Notes: a model not told the origin generated them from the letters alone. Counted from the first letter of the stretch, positions 1 through 9,127 are shown. The stretch is DNA of 64,000 nucleotides from Acidobacteriota bacterium (GCA_028877275.1 JAPPFP010000010.1:193640-257639); one strand, 5' to 3'. Made by a program: numbers and translations.

Positions 1-1681
1 GCGCGCCCTGGTAGGAATCCCACTCCAGGGCGCCCAGAACCTCGAAACGGCCGTCAAGACTGGCCGACCGCTCCTTCCAGCCCCAACCGAGCAGCCAGAC
101 GGGACGACCTCCTTCCGAATCCTCACCGCGCGCAGCCCGAACGCGCAGCTTGACGTGCTCTCCCCCGAACTCACGCAACGGCCCGGCCCGTTCGAGCGGG
201 CCGAGCCGGATCAGGGGCCGCCGGTTCCCCTCGCCATGTGGCTCCAGCCTGGCCAGCTCCGCGTAGAACTCGGTGTCGATCTGTTCCGCCGAGAGCTCCA
301 GCTCGTACTCGCGCCGACGCGCGAGGAGGCCGGGCGGCCACTCGGCGGTCTCTTCCATCGCGCTCTTCAGGTCCGGCAACTCGGAAACCGCAACCGAAAG
401 GCCGATCGCCTGGGGATGACCACCGAAGCGGGTCGTCCGATGCCGGAAGCCGGCCACGAAGGCGTGGAGATCGAGATGCGGAATGCTCCGGCCCGATCCG
501 GTGCCCGTGTCGCCGTCAACTCCCAGGAGAATCACCGGGCGGTGGAACTCGCGCGCGAGGCGTCCGGCAGCGATGCCCACCACGCCGCGGTGCCACTCCG
601 CGCTCCAGGCCACGAGGATTCCCGGCAGCGGATCCCGGGCCGAAAAGAGCTCGCCGGCCTGCTTGACGACCCGCCGCTCCTCGGCCTGGCGGTTGCGATT
701 CAGGGTGTCGAGTTCGCCGGCGAGACGGTCCGCCTCCGACGAATCCCGGGTAAGGAGCAACCGAAGCGCGAGGCCGGCGTCGGCGAGTCGTCCAGCGGCG
801 TTGATCCGAGGTCCGAGGCGGAACGCGACCTCGGTCGACGAAACGGAGCCCGCAATGCGCGCCACGCGCATCAGCGCGCGCAGTCCAGGCGAGCGCGCCT
901 TCGCGAGGGCGCGCAAGCCGAGCGCGGCGATCACACGGTTCTCCCCCACCAGCGGCACGACGTCCGCGATCGTGCCCAGGCACGCGATCCGTAGCAGGGC
1001 GGCCAGCGGCTCGTCGCGACCGCTTCGCCGCAGCACCCCCTGCGCCAACTTGAAGGCGAGCCCGGCCCCGCACAGATGGTGAAACGGGTAGCTGCAGTCG
1101 TCCTGGAGCGGGTTGATCTGGATCGCTTGCGAGGGGAAGTCGCTGCCGACGACGTGGTGATCGGTCACGATCACGTCGATACCGCGGTCGATCGCCGCCA
1201 GAACCGCCGTGGCTGAAGTCGTTCCGCAGTCCACGGTGACGATCAGGGAGGCGCCGGCGCGGTGGGCCTTCTCCACCTGAACGGTCTGGAAACCATAGCC
1301 TTCCGTGAGCCGGTTCGGAAGGATCGGAACGACCTCCGCACCGAGCGCCCGCAACACCGCGGTCAGGAGAGCGCAGGCAGTCACGCCATCCACGTCGTAG
1401 TCCCCGACGACGGCCACCGTACCGCTGTCGCGGCAGACCCTCCGCAGGCGTTCCACCGCCTCCTCCATGCCATGCAGCAGAAAGGGATCATGCAGGTCCC
1501 GGCGATGGGGCGCCAGGAAGGCGTCGGCCTCCGATGACGTCCTGACACCTCTACGGGCAAGCGGCGCCGCCAGCAGACCGTATCCCGCCTCCGCCAGCAC
1601 CGCAGCCGTTTCCGGCGTCGGTTTCTCGAGCCACTCCACCCTGTCGGCTCGTTCTTCCTTCACAGCACGTCGACGGGTCAC
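1..1681 (-). CDS. recJ: Single-stranded-DNA-specific 5'-3' exonuclease RecJ (C-terminus cut by window edge)
   Basis: RecJ degrades single-stranded DNA 5' to 3' in recombination, mismatch and base-excision repair. Reading the minus strand gives an uninterrupted frame with the DHH-phosphoesterase motifs: GDYDVDGVTA near residue 100, VTVDCG, VTDHH near residue 160, then the DHHA1 part with GRSIPHLDLHAF and GGHPQAIG. The frame runs off the left end of the window, so the last part of the C-terminal nucleic-acid-binding domain is missing. I chose GTG at 1681, which overlaps the priA stop and has AGGA six bases upstream inside priA; GTG at 1663 is an alternative. The overlap implies translational coupling with priA. 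Function is certain at family level. Confidence 0.93.
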   Translation of the reverse strand, partial: MTRRRAVKEERADRVEWLEKPTPETAAVLAEAGYGLLAAPLARRGVRTSSEADAFLAPHRRDLHDPFLLHGMEEAVERLRRVCRDSGTVAVVGDYDVDGVTACALLTAVLRALGAEVVPILPNRLTEGYGFQTVQVEKAHRAGASLIVTVDCGTTSATAVLAAIDRGIDVIVTDHHVVGSDFPSQAIQINPLQDDCSYPFHHLCGAGLAFKLAQGVLRRSGRDEPLAALLRIACLGTIADVVPLVGENRVIAALGLRALAKARSPGLRALMRVARIAGSVSSTEVAFRLGPRINAAGRLADAGLALRLLLTRDSSEADRLAGELDTLNRNRQAEERRVVKQAGELFSARDPLPGILVAWSAEWHRGVVGIAAGRLAREFHRPVILLGVDGDTGTGSGRSIPHLDLHAFVAGFRHRTTRFGGHPQAIGLSVAVSELPDLKSAMEETAEWPPGLLARRREYELELSAEQIDTEFYAELARLEPHGEGNRRPLIRLGPLERAGPLREFGGEHVKLRVRAARGEDSEGGRPVWLLGWGWKERSASLDGRFEVLGALEWDSYQGA

Positions 1682-4131
1682 ATCAGGTCCTGGGGATCGA
1701 TATCGACGGTGAGGTCGGCCGCCGGCGCGGGCACCACGGCCCTGGCCAGACTCCTGACGTCCGTTCCCCTGGCCGAGCGCATCAGGAACTGAAAGCGCCA
1801 CCGGCCCTTGAGTCGCTCCAGGGGCGCGGGCGCGGGTCCCGAGAAGCGGACCCCCGCAGCGAGCTCGTGCCGTCGGGCCGCGGCCGCCAGCTCCTCGATC
1901 CGCGAACGACCCCGGTCACGGTTCCGGTCGCGCACGACGAGCTGGACCATGCGAGTGAAGGGTGGGTAGTGGAACGTCCGGCGAAAGCGCATTTCGTGGC
2001 TGGCGAAGGCCTCGTCGTCCTGGTTCAGGACGGCCTGAATCGCATAGTGGTCCGGATGGTACGTCTGAATGACGAACCGGCCCGCCCGATCGCCGCGACC
2101 GGCGCGGCCGGCAAGCTGGGTCAGCAGGGCGTAACTTCGCTCGGACGCCCGGAAGTCAGGAAACCCGAGGTAGGAGTCGGCGGTCAGGACGGCCGCGAGA
2201 GCGACATTGGGGAAGTGGTGTCCCTTAGAGATCATCTGCGTGCCGATCAGTATGTCGGTGCGCCCGGAGCGGAAGCGTTCGAGCACCGCCGCGGCCCCTC
2301 CGACACGCCGCGTCGTATCGCGGTCGAGCACGTCGACGGTCGCCGCCGGGAAGCGCTTCCGAACCTCCTCCTCCACCCGTTCGGTGCCCGCTCCGATCGG
2401 TTGCAGCGCATCCTCCCCACACCCGGGACAGACCCTCGGAACCGGAGCGTGTCCCCCGCAGTAGTGGCAGACAAGCCGTCGTTCACGGCGGTGGTAGCTC
2501 TTCGGCAGGCCGCAGTCCTCACACGGCATGTTCTCGCCGCAGGCCCGGCAAAGCAGTTGCGGCGAGTACCCACGTCGGTTTCGGAGCAGGATGACCTGCT
2601 CGCCCCGCTTCAGACTGCTTCCGATCTCGTGGACCAGCAACCCCGAGAAGGCGACGTCACCGGGTCGCCGAGGACGGTTTCCAGGTTCCTTGCGCAGGTC
2701 GACCAGGATCGCTTCCGGAAGCGCACCGACGCCAACCCGAGCGGTCAGCCGAAGCTCCCGATAGCGCCCCCGCTCGACGTTCAACCGGGTCTCGAGACTG
2801 GGCGTCGCGGACACCAGGAGCGCAGTCGCCGCCGAGGTCCGGGCTCGCACCAAAGCCAGGTCCCGGCCGCTGTAGCGTGGCCTGGTGTCCTGCTTGTAGG
2901 CGCCGTCCTGCTCCTCGTCGACAACAATCAGGCCCAGGTTCCGGGCGGGAGCGAAGACCGCTGAGCGCGGTCCGACAACGACACGAGCTTCGCCCGTATG
3001 GATCCGCTCCCATTCCTGGCGGCGTTCAGCACTGCCCAGGTTGGAGTGCAGCATGGCGACCCGGTCCTGGAAGCGCTCCCGGAGCGCGCGGGCCAGGGCC
3101 GGCACCAGAGCGATCTCGGGTACGAGGATGATGACGGACCGATCCTCCCGCAGGGCCGCGGCGGCCCCTCGCAGATACACCTCCGTCTTTCCCGAGCCCG
3201 TCATGCCCCCCAGAAAGCTGGGCCGGAAGTGACCGCTGCGGACCTGCCGCACGAGCTCCCGTGCGGCTGCCGCCTGGTCGGGCCGCAGCTCGAAAGGCTC
3301 CGTCGCGACGTTCCCGGGGAGGCGGTGGCGCGCCAGGTCGATCGGTTCGATCTGGGTGAAGGAACGGAGAACGCCGAGCGTCACCAGGCGCCGCACGACC
3401 CCGGCCGAACACCCGACTCCGGCACGTACCTCCCGGATGGTTGCCGGTCGGCCCAGGGCCGCGAGGTACTCGACTACAGCCCTGCCGGCGGTTGACCGAC
3501 CGCAGCGCTCGAGTTGACTCTTGCGATCTCCGCGGGGAAGTTCGACCGCCTGCCGGTAGCGAGCGCTCCGCCCGCCGGACTCGTGCACCCGGAGCTGTCC
3601 GCCTTCCCGCCAGCGATCAATCCGACCCGGCAGATCCGGGTTGCCGAGTTCGTCCCAGACTTCCGTCAGGGCGACACGCCCCCGCTCCAGCAGAAACTGC
3701 TGGAGCGCCCGGTCCTTCGGGTCGCGCCACTCGGCCAGAGCGCCGCGATTGGTGAGTTCCAGGCGGCGATCACCCGAGGCGGGGAGCGTTCCCGGCAGCA
3801 GCGTCTTCAGCACTTCGCCGATCGGCGCCGCGTAGTAGGCGGCTGTGAAGTCGGCGAGCTTCATCAGGTCGTCGGGGAGCAACCGCTCGAAATCCATGAC
3901 CGACTCGATCGATCGCAGTCCCTCTTCCAGACCAGCGGGCGGCGCTGGCGGAAGACCGACGACCCAGCCGACCAGTCGGCGCCGGCCGACAGGCACCCGT
4001 ACGCGCACTCCAACCCGAACGAGCGCTCGCCACGGCTGCGGCACCCGATACGTCAGGGGTTCGAGCAGCGGCACGGGGACCGCGACGGCCACATACTCGG
4101 CCGCCTCAATCCTGGGCCCTTCGGTCCTCAC
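1678..4131 (-). CDS. priA: Primosomal protein N' / replication restart helicase PriA
   Basis: PriA recognises stalled forks and reloads the replicative helicase. The 817-residue length fits the family. Seen in the protein: N-terminal 3'-DNA-binding domain (YVAVAVPVPLLEPLTYRVP from about residue 13), Walker A GGMTGSGKTEV near 308-318, motif II DEEQ near 405, a zinc-binding insert with paired cysteines (CRACG, CEDCG, CHYCGG, CPGCG) at about 510-560, and helicase motifs GTQMISKGHHFP and QLAGRAGRGDR. Motif II normally reads DEEH; here the last residue is Gln. The ATG start lies 26 bases inside the upstream small gene; an in-frame GTG at 4092 would remove the overlap but cut into the conserved N-terminus. 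Downstream recJ overlaps its stop, so the two DNA-repair genes are probably cotranscribed. Confidence 0.96.
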   Translation of the reverse strand: MRTEGPRIEAAEYVAVAVPVPLLEPLTYRVPQPWRALVRVGVRVRVPVGRRRLVGWVVGLPPAPPAGLEEGLRSIESVMDFERLLPDDLMKLADFTAAYYAAPIGEVLKTLLPGTLPASGDRRLELTNRGALAEWRDPKDRALQQFLLERGRVALTEVWDELGNPDLPGRIDRWREGGQLRVHESGGRSARYRQAVELPRGDRKSQLERCGRSTAGRAVVEYLAALGRPATIREVRAGVGCSAGVVRRLVTLGVLRSFTQIEPIDLARHRLPGNVATEPFELRPDQAAAARELVRQVRSGHFRPSFLGGMTGSGKTEVYLRGAAAALREDRSVIILVPEIALVPALARALRERFQDRVAMLHSNLGSAERRQEWERIHTGEARVVVGPRSAVFAPARNLGLIVVDEEQDGAYKQDTRPRYSGRDLALVRARTSAATALLVSATPSLETRLNVERGRYRELRLTARVGVGALPEAILVDLRKEPGNRPRRPGDVAFSGLLVHEIGSSLKRGEQVILLRNRRGYSPQLLCRACGENMPCEDCGLPKSYHRRERRLVCHYCGGHAPVPRVCPGCGEDALQPIGAGTERVEEEVRKRFPAATVDVLDRDTTRRVGGAAAVLERFRSGRTDILIGTQMISKGHHFPNVALAAVLTADSYLGFPDFRASERSYALLTQLAGRAGRGDRAGRFVIQTYHPDHYAIQAVLNQDDEAFASHEMRFRRTFHYPPFTRMVQLVVRDRNRDRGRSRIEELAAAARRHELAAGVRFSGPAPAPLERLKGRWRFQFLMRSARGTDVRSLARAVVPAPAADLTVDIDPQDLM

Positions 4132-4426
4132 TGCGACAACTTCCGCACACGCCAGCCGTCAACTGGGCCTCCGGCACGTGGACTCCGCAACTCCGACACC
4201 GGAGAAGGGCCTCCGGTCGGCCGCCTGACGTCCTTGCAGGACGGCTGCGCGGCGCTCCTCCGCCAGCGGTCGGGCCGCCGCTGGCCCTGCGGCGCAGCAC
4301 CTGCAGCAGCCGCAACAGGGAACGCGCCTCCGCAGCCCGGGGCGACCGCAACGCCCCGCGGATCATGCGCGCGATCCACATCCACGCAAGCAGGATGGCG
4401 ATCAGGATGACGAGGAGCCGTGTCAC
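4106..4426 (-). CDS. Small membrane-anchored zinc-ribbon protein
   Basis: A 106-residue protein with an N-terminal hydrophobic helix (about residues 4-20, LLVILIAILLAWMWIA), a basic, Ala/Gly/Pro-rich linker, and a C-terminal CRSCG...CGSC pair (about residues 77-94) typical of a zinc ribbon. The layout resembles the PP0621 family of short proteins (membrane helix plus a C-terminal Cys-X2-Cys module); that family has no known function. It starts with GTG at 4426 and its 3' end overlaps the priA start by 26 bases, so it is likely the first gene of a unit with priA and recJ. Moderately sure it is real: its reading frame has a coherent topology while the overlapping frames do not. Confidence 0.6.
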   Translation of the reverse strand: MTRLLVILIAILLAWMWIARMIRGALRSPRAAEARSLLRLLQVLRRRASGGPTAGGGAPRSRPARTSGGRPEALLRCRSCGVHVPEAQLTAGVCGSCRSEDRRAQD

Positions 4427-4528
4427 GGTCTCGCAAACCCGCTGTGGCTTTCAGGTTGAGCGCCCGGCTTCCGATCGAACCGGCCCTGGTCGGGTGTCAG
4501 GAGCGGAGGCCGCGGGAGCCGCCTGGGC

Positions 4529-5044
4529 TCAACTCGCCTTGGCCTTGGAGATCTTGTCCAGGCTGGTGGTAAGCGCCTTCTCCACCAGTTCCTCGGCGCT
4601 CTCTTCGCTGATGTCACGGACGTGGAGCACCTCGCTGACGATGAAGTACCTGGCCTTTTCGTACATCTTCTTCTCGCGGAACGAGAGGCTCTTCTTCTGA
4701 CTCACGAGACGGAGGTTCTTCAGGACCTCGGCAGCGTCCGTCAACTCACCGGTCCGCATCTTGTCCAGGTTCTGCTTGTAGCGGCCCTTCCAGTCCTTGT
4801 AGACGTCGATGTTGCCGTCCTCGATCAGAGCGAGCAGGTCCTTGATCTCCCGTTCCTTGGCCAGACGTCGCAGGCCGACGCGGTCCAGGTTCTCTTCGGG
4901 AACCATGACCTTCGAGTCGTTCGCCAGCAGGCGGAGGTGGTAGTAGGTCTGCTTCTCACCGCCATCCGGTGCGCTCACCGCGATCCGCTCCACTACACTC
5001 ACCCCGTGGTTGGGGTACACGACCTTCTCACCCACTCGGAACAC
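4529..5044 (-). CDS. carD: CarD-family transcriptional regulator
   Basis: CarD/CdnL proteins bind the RNA polymerase beta subunit and stabilise the open promoter complex, affecting rRNA and stress transcription. The 171-residue protein has the N-terminal RNA-polymerase-interaction fold (FRVGEKVVYPNHGVSVVE, then YYHLRLLANDSKVMVP around 35-53) and the helical C-terminal domain with the DNA-contacting region (WKGRYKQNLDKMRTG near 85-100 and SLSFREKKMYEKAR near 120-135). It starts with GTG at 5044 behind a GGGAG ribosome-binding site. It has its own sigma70 promoter (5212-5240) and a leader of about 160 nt that contains a 24-bp tandem repeat. Family assignment is strong. Confidence 0.95.
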   Translation of the reverse strand: MFRVGEKVVYPNHGVSVVERIAVSAPDGGEKQTYYHLRLLANDSKVMVPEENLDRVGLRRLAKEREIKDLLALIEDGNIDVYKDWKGRYKQNLDKMRTGELTDAAEVLKNLRLVSQKKSLSFREKKMYEKARYFIVSEVLHVRDISEESAEELVEKALTTSLDKISKAKAS

Positions 5045-5112
5045 TCTGATCTCCCTTCAAACCGGTGGCAGGTGCACACTTCGGCAGGATCGCCGGAACG
5101 CTCGCTTCCCTT

Positions 5113-5160
5113 CCGGGATCGGCCGCGAGTTGTTTGCCGGGATCGGCCGCGAGTTGCTTG
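5113..5160 (-). repeat. 24-bp tandem repeat (two copies) in the carD leader
   Basis: Two head-to-tail 24-bp copies at 5113-5136 and 5137-5160 differ at a single base (t versus c in the fourth position from the end). The core of each reads GATCGGCCGCGAGTTG on the plus strand and includes the palindrome CGGCCG. The pair lies about 70-115 nt upstream of the carD start codon and downstream of the predicted transcription start, so it is in the 5' untranslated RNA. It may be a binding site, an RNA structure element, or a slipped-strand duplication. Confidence 0.85.
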
Positions 5161-5211
5161 TCTGACGCCCTGTGCCTAAGTTACAGAAAATCACGCAGTT
5201 AACGGTCGCTG

Positions 5212-5240
5212 ATTGTAGCCTCCGAGGGCCGCATCGTCAA
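5212..5240 (-). promoter_or_regulatory. Sigma70-type promoter of carD
   Basis: On the minus strand TTGACG (5240-5235) and TACAAT (5217-5212) are separated by exactly 17 bases, the best housekeeping promoter match in the window. It would start transcription near 5205. The 346-base stretch 5045-5390 contains only this promoter, the tandem repeat and, on the plus strand, a weak tRNA promoter (TTGGAA, 18 bases, TACTGT at 5343-5348); I see no gene in it. Confidence 0.7.
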
Positions 5241-5390
5241 GTTGTTCCCGCCCCGTTTGCGCCACGCGCGCGCGGCTGGCTCTAAGTCATTGACAGCGCT
5301 GAGGTTGGCGCCCTCTGGTTGGAACTGGGACGGCGGTACTGGTACTGTCCGTCACCTTCTCCACGCGAGTGTTCTACTCGCGGATTCCGA

Positions 5391-5477
5391 GCCGGAGTGG
5401 CGGAATGGCAGACGCAGGGGACTCAAAATCCCCCGCCCTTATCGGGCGTGTGGGTTCGACTCCCACCTCCGGCACCA
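5391..5477 (+). tRNA. tRNA-Leu (anticodon CAA)
   Basis: An 87-nt type II tRNA with acceptor stem GCCGGAG/CTCCGGC, discriminator A, encoded CCA at 5475-5477, anticodon stem GGGGA/TCCCC around loop CTCAAAA (anticodon CAA, reading UUG), a long variable arm (CCCGCCC...GGGCG region) and T-arm GTGGGTTCGACTCCCAC. A second CCA follows directly. It is a solitary tRNA between carD and the tolC-like gene. Confidence 0.96.
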
Positions 5478-5497
5478 CCACGGTCCCGTCCTGACGC

Positions 5498-7195
5498 CTA
5501 GCTGTCGGCGTCGGCGTCATCGACGAGTTCGATGCCTTCCTGCTCCAGCAGCACGCCGATCGCCCGGAAGTAGGCCAGCAGGGCGCGCCGGTAGTTGGTG
5601 ATGGCCTCGACTTCGCGGGTGCGGGCCGCGGTCAGATCCTCCTGGATTTCGAGGACCTGGAAGCTGGTCCACAGCCCGTTCTCGTAGCGCTTCTGGGCAG
5701 CGTCCAGGTTCTTCTCCGCCAGCTCCCGGGACACCCGGGCCGAGTCGATCTGCTTGCCCGCGGTTTCAACGCCTCGAGCCGCCGTTCGCACCTCCGTGCG
5801 GATCGTCAGCATCAGGTCCTGAAGCTCCAGCCGTCCCTGGTCGAGCGCCAGGTCCGCGATCCGGCTCTCCGCCCTGGCCGAACGATTCTGGAGCGGCTTC
5901 GACAGGTTCAGACCAACGGTCCAGCCCTCGAAGACCTGGCCCAGAATGCCGTCGTAGAACTGGCCGAGGGTCGACAGGAAGTCGAGTGAGTCGACCCGAA
6001 TGTACTCCTCCGGGCAGGGCTCGAAGAGATCCGCGATGCTGGGCGGACCGGGCCGCTCGCAGACGGTTCGATCCCCGCCCAGCGCGTTCCGCCCGTAGCT
6101 CACGTTCAGGTTCAGGTCGGGCTTTCGTTGGTTGCGGAGGAAGGTCGAGTCGATCTCCAGCGATTCGATCCGCAGTTCCTGACGATCGATCTCGACACGC
6201 TTGTTGAGCGCCGAACTCAACGACGCTTCCAGGTCGATCGCAACCCGGGAGATTTCGGGAGACGTCGTCGGCACGATCTCCAGGTCCCAGAGAGAACGCT
6301 CGTCGAGGTTCAGCAGCCGCCGGAGTTCATCCGCCGCGTCCTGGATCAGCGCCTGCACTCGGATGATCTCCTCCTCACGGGTCGCGATGCCGGCCTCGCT
6401 CTGCACGAGCTCCAGCGGCGCCAGCGTCCCCACCTCGATCTGGATGCGGTTCATCTCATGCAGCTCGCGGGCCAGGGCCAGACTCTCCTCGGCGACCTTC
6501 AGTTGCTCGAGAGCCTCGACCAGGGCCCAGTAGCCGGTGGCCACGGTCTGCACCGTGTCGATCACCTGGACTTCCAGATCGCCCATGCTGATGTCGCTGT
6601 TCAGCGCCGCGACCGCGAGGTTGCGTTCCGTGATCCTCTTGCCGCGGTTGCGCAGCAGCGGCTGGTCGAAGGCGAACTGCAGGCTGGACCGCAGACTCGG
6701 GTTGATGTCAGAGAACCGGGAGTTCGACGTGAACCGGCTGTTCTGCCAGTTGATCGAGAAGGTGCCGCCCGAGGAAACCGGCTGCTGGAGTTCGACGTTC
6801 GCGGTCATCGTCTCGTTCTCGGTCACCAGGGCGCCGTCGAGCTGCGAGGCCGAGGGCCGGCTGTCGCTGTTCACGCTGGTGTTGATCCCAAGCACCGTGT
6901 CGTAGATGCCGTACGCCTGGTTGACCTGGAACAGCGACTGGGAGCGCTGGTAGCGCTGCACCAGCAGTCCGAGGTTGTTCTGCAGGGAGATCGCGATTGC
7001 CTGGTCCAGCTCCAGCCGGAGCTGTCCATCGGCGATGTCGAGATCCGGTGAGATCGGCTGGGTGATCCAGGTCGAACCGACCTGCACCTGACCCGCTGCG
7101 GGCGGGCCCCAGACCGCAGCAAGGACGAGGACGGTGCAGAGAACGATCATCGGCGCCGCGGATCCGCGGACGCTCTGCTTGGGGAACAGGTTCAT
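5498..7195 (-). CDS. TolC-family outer-membrane efflux protein
   Basis: A 565-residue outer-membrane channel subunit that would form a trimeric barrel and periplasmic alpha-helical tunnel for efflux or type I secretion. Residues 1-35 form a signal peptide ending near AAGQ. Two OEP-type halves follow, each with long helices rich in Ala/Glu/Arg (for example AIAISLQNNLGLLVQRYQR near 68-86 and the last helix FQVLEIQEDLTAARTREVEA near 515-535). The C-terminus ends in an acidic tail (DDADADS). No membrane-fusion protein or inner-membrane pump lies next to it, so the partner must be encoded elsewhere. Upstream (7196-7404) is a 209-base gap holding the small perfect hairpin ggttg-tttca-caacc at 7281-7295. 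Confidence 0.9.
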   Translation of the reverse strand: MNLFPKQSVRGSAAPMIVLCTVLVLAAVWGPPAAGQVQVGSTWITQPISPDLDIADGQLRLELDQAIAISLQNNLGLLVQRYQRSQSLFQVNQAYGIYDTVLGINTSVNSDSRPSASQLDGALVTENETMTANVELQQPVSSGGTFSINWQNSRFTSNSRFSDINPSLRSSLQFAFDQPLLRNRGKRITERNLAVAALNSDISMGDLEVQVIDTVQTVATGYWALVEALEQLKVAEESLALARELHEMNRIQIEVGTLAPLELVQSEAGIATREEEIIRVQALIQDAADELRRLLNLDERSLWDLEIVPTTSPEISRVAIDLEASLSSALNKRVEIDRQELRIESLEIDSTFLRNQRKPDLNLNVSYGRNALGGDRTVCERPGPPSIADLFEPCPEEYIRVDSLDFLSTLGQFYDGILGQVFEGWTVGLNLSKPLQNRSARAESRIADLALDQGRLELQDLMLTIRTEVRTAARGVETAGKQIDSARVSRELAEKNLDAAQKRYENGLWTSFQVLEIQEDLTAARTREVEAITNYRRALLAYFRAIGVLLEQEGIELVDDADADS

Positions 7196-7404
7196 CGGGC
7201 TGCGTTCCTTCCTTCAACGGCGCCCTGACCGCAACGGGCACGGCGCGTCGTGTCTTTCCTCTTTGACGCGAGAGGCGCGAGGTTGTTTCACAACCCTACG
7301 CCGGATCGTCCCGGAGCGCCGGCCTGGCACACCGGGCGGGCAAGCCTAAGCGATGCCGAAGGCGAGGGCTTCGGAAGCGCCACCCCGAGGGCGTTCGGCC
7401 ATCC

Positions 7405-9021
7405 TCAGCCGTCCACCAGATCGAGAGCGGTACGGCGCGCTTCCTCAAGGGTGCCGACGTGCCGATCCGGGGGAAGATCGCGGAGAATGTCGAGCGTCCG
7501 GAGAGTTCTCTCGACGGAACCCGTGAGACCGCAGATGACGACATCCGTTTGCTCGGCCGAGGCCACGTTCAGGAGCCGCTGGATCACCATCGCCGCACTG
7601 TCGTCGAGATAGATCGCGTCCGAGAAGTCGAAGATGACGACCTCGTGGTCCTTGATGTCGCCGCCGATCACGGTCGACAACTTGTTCGAGGAGGCGACCG
7701 TGAGGGTCCCCTTGAGCGCCACCAGGCCGACGCGTGCCGAGTAGGGGTCGACGTTTGCCCGTTCCTCGCCGTCGCTGAAGAACGTCCGGTCGAGCAGCGG
7801 GACCGAGACCACGCTGTCGAGTTCGAGTCCCTCCAGGCGCCGCGCGTGCGCCATCCCCGCCGCGATCAGACCCACGGCGACGGCCGTGACCAGGTCGACG
7901 AAGACCGTCAGACCCAGGGTCAACAGCATGACGAAGAGGTGCTCCCTGCGAATCCGGTGGATGCGCGCGAGCAAGGGCCAGTCGATGATGTCCCACCCCA
8001 CTTTCATCATGATGGCCGCCAGGACGGCGTGCGGAACCGGTTCGACGAGCGGCCCGAGGCCCAGAGCGAGGAGCAGGAGGAAGATCGCCCGCAGGGAGCC
8101 GGACACCGGTGTCGAGCCACCGGCGCGGATGTTCACGACCGTGCCCATCGTGGCGCCGGCTCCAGGCAGACCGCCGACCAGTCCGGAGATCATGTTGCCG
8201 ATGCCCTGACCGACCAGTTCACGGTTCGGGTTGTGACGTGTACCGGTCAGCGAGTCCGCCACCAGGGATGTCAGGAGGCTGTCGACCGACCCCAGCAACG
8301 CGAGAATGAGAGCCGGTTGGAACGCCTGCAGCAGGAAGCCAGCGCTCGGCAGGCCGATCTTCAGCGTTGGCAGACCAGTCGGTACGTGACCGAGCGCAGG
8401 AGCGCCGCTCAACCACAGGATGCCCACGACGGAGCCGAGGACGAGGGCGAGCAGGGGCCCCGGGAGGTAGCGCGAAAGCCGGCGGGGCCACAGGAAGCCG
8501 GCCGCCAGAGTGACGGCGCCGATGGCGACAGCGTTCAGGTTGGCCCCGGCCGCCGCGTCCGGAATGGCGCGGACGGCGCCCAGTGCTCCACCTGCCGCTG
8601 GCGGCGCGCCGAGGAACGGCAGGATCTGGATCAGGATGACGATGACGCCGATTCCGGACATGAATCCGGAGACGACGACGTAGGGCGTGTACACGACGAA
8701 GCGGCCGATTCTCGCCAGCCCCAGGAGCATCTGGAGCAGGCCGCCGAGGACGACGACGGTCAGCGCCTCCGTGAGGTCGGATGCATGGGTCGTGAGGATG
8801 ACCGTCATGGCGACGGTCATTGGCGCCGTAGGACCCGAGATCTGGGACCGTGTGCCACCGAACACTGCGGCGAAGAACCCGACGGCTATGGCGCCATGCA
8901 GGCCGGCCACCGCTCCCATGCCGGAAGCGACACCGAGCGCCAGGGCAACGGGTAGAGCGACCACGGTGGCCGTCAGCGCTCCGAACAGATCGCCGCGGAG
9001 AGTCGCGATGTCGTACTTCAC
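7405..9021 (-). CDS. SulP-family anion transporter with STAS domain
   Basis: A 538-residue inner-membrane transporter of the SulP/SLC26 family, which moves sulfate, bicarbonate or other anions. It has the family N-terminus (LRGDLFGALTATVVALPVALA), a dozen or so hydrophobic segments, the conserved GTRSQISGPTAPM loop near residues 55-68, and the ENMISGLVGGLPGAGATMG-like segment near 260. The cytoplasmic STAS domain spans about residues 420-530 (VVIFDFSDAIYLDDSAA). Substrate cannot be told from sequence. It starts with GTG at 9021 and is divergent from purC; the 106-base gap holds the purC promoter. Confidence 0.92.
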   Translation of the reverse strand: MKYDIATLRGDLFGALTATVVALPVALALGVASGMGAVAGLHGAIAVGFFAAVFGGTRSQISGPTAPMTVAMTVILTTHASDLTEALTVVVLGGLLQMLLGLARIGRFVVYTPYVVVSGFMSGIGVIVILIQILPFLGAPPAAGGALGAVRAIPDAAAGANLNAVAIGAVTLAAGFLWPRRLSRYLPGPLLALVLGSVVGILWLSGAPALGHVPTGLPTLKIGLPSAGFLLQAFQPALILALLGSVDSLLTSLVADSLTGTRHNPNRELVGQGIGNMISGLVGGLPGAGATMGTVVNIRAGGSTPVSGSLRAIFLLLLALGLGPLVEPVPHAVLAAIMMKVGWDIIDWPLLARIHRIRREHLFVMLLTLGLTVFVDLVTAVAVGLIAAGMAHARRLEGLELDSVVSVPLLDRTFFSDGEERANVDPYSARVGLVALKGTLTVASSNKLSTVIGGDIKDHEVVIFDFSDAIYLDDSAAMVIQRLLNVASAEQTDVVICGLTGSVERTLRTLDILRDLPPDRHVGTLEEARRTALDLVDG

Positions 9022-9109
9022 GCCGGAGGCACTCCGACCGGCAATGCGATCGCTCCTTTTCGCCCACCCGTTCGCATCGTCCCGGGCCTCCTTCTGCCAG
9101 TGAACGCCA

Positions 9110-9118
9110 TGCTACATT
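9110..9118 (+). promoter_or_regulatory. Extended -10 promoter of purC
   Basis: TGcTACATT (TG at 9110-9111 region, hexamer 9113-9118) ends nine bases before the purC ATG at 9128, and no Shine-Dalgarno sequence lies between. If the usual spacing holds, transcription starts about 3 nt before the start codon, giving an almost leaderless mRNA. The -35 region is weak, consistent with an extended -10 element. Confidence 0.45.
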
Positions 9119-9127
9119 CCCGTCGCC

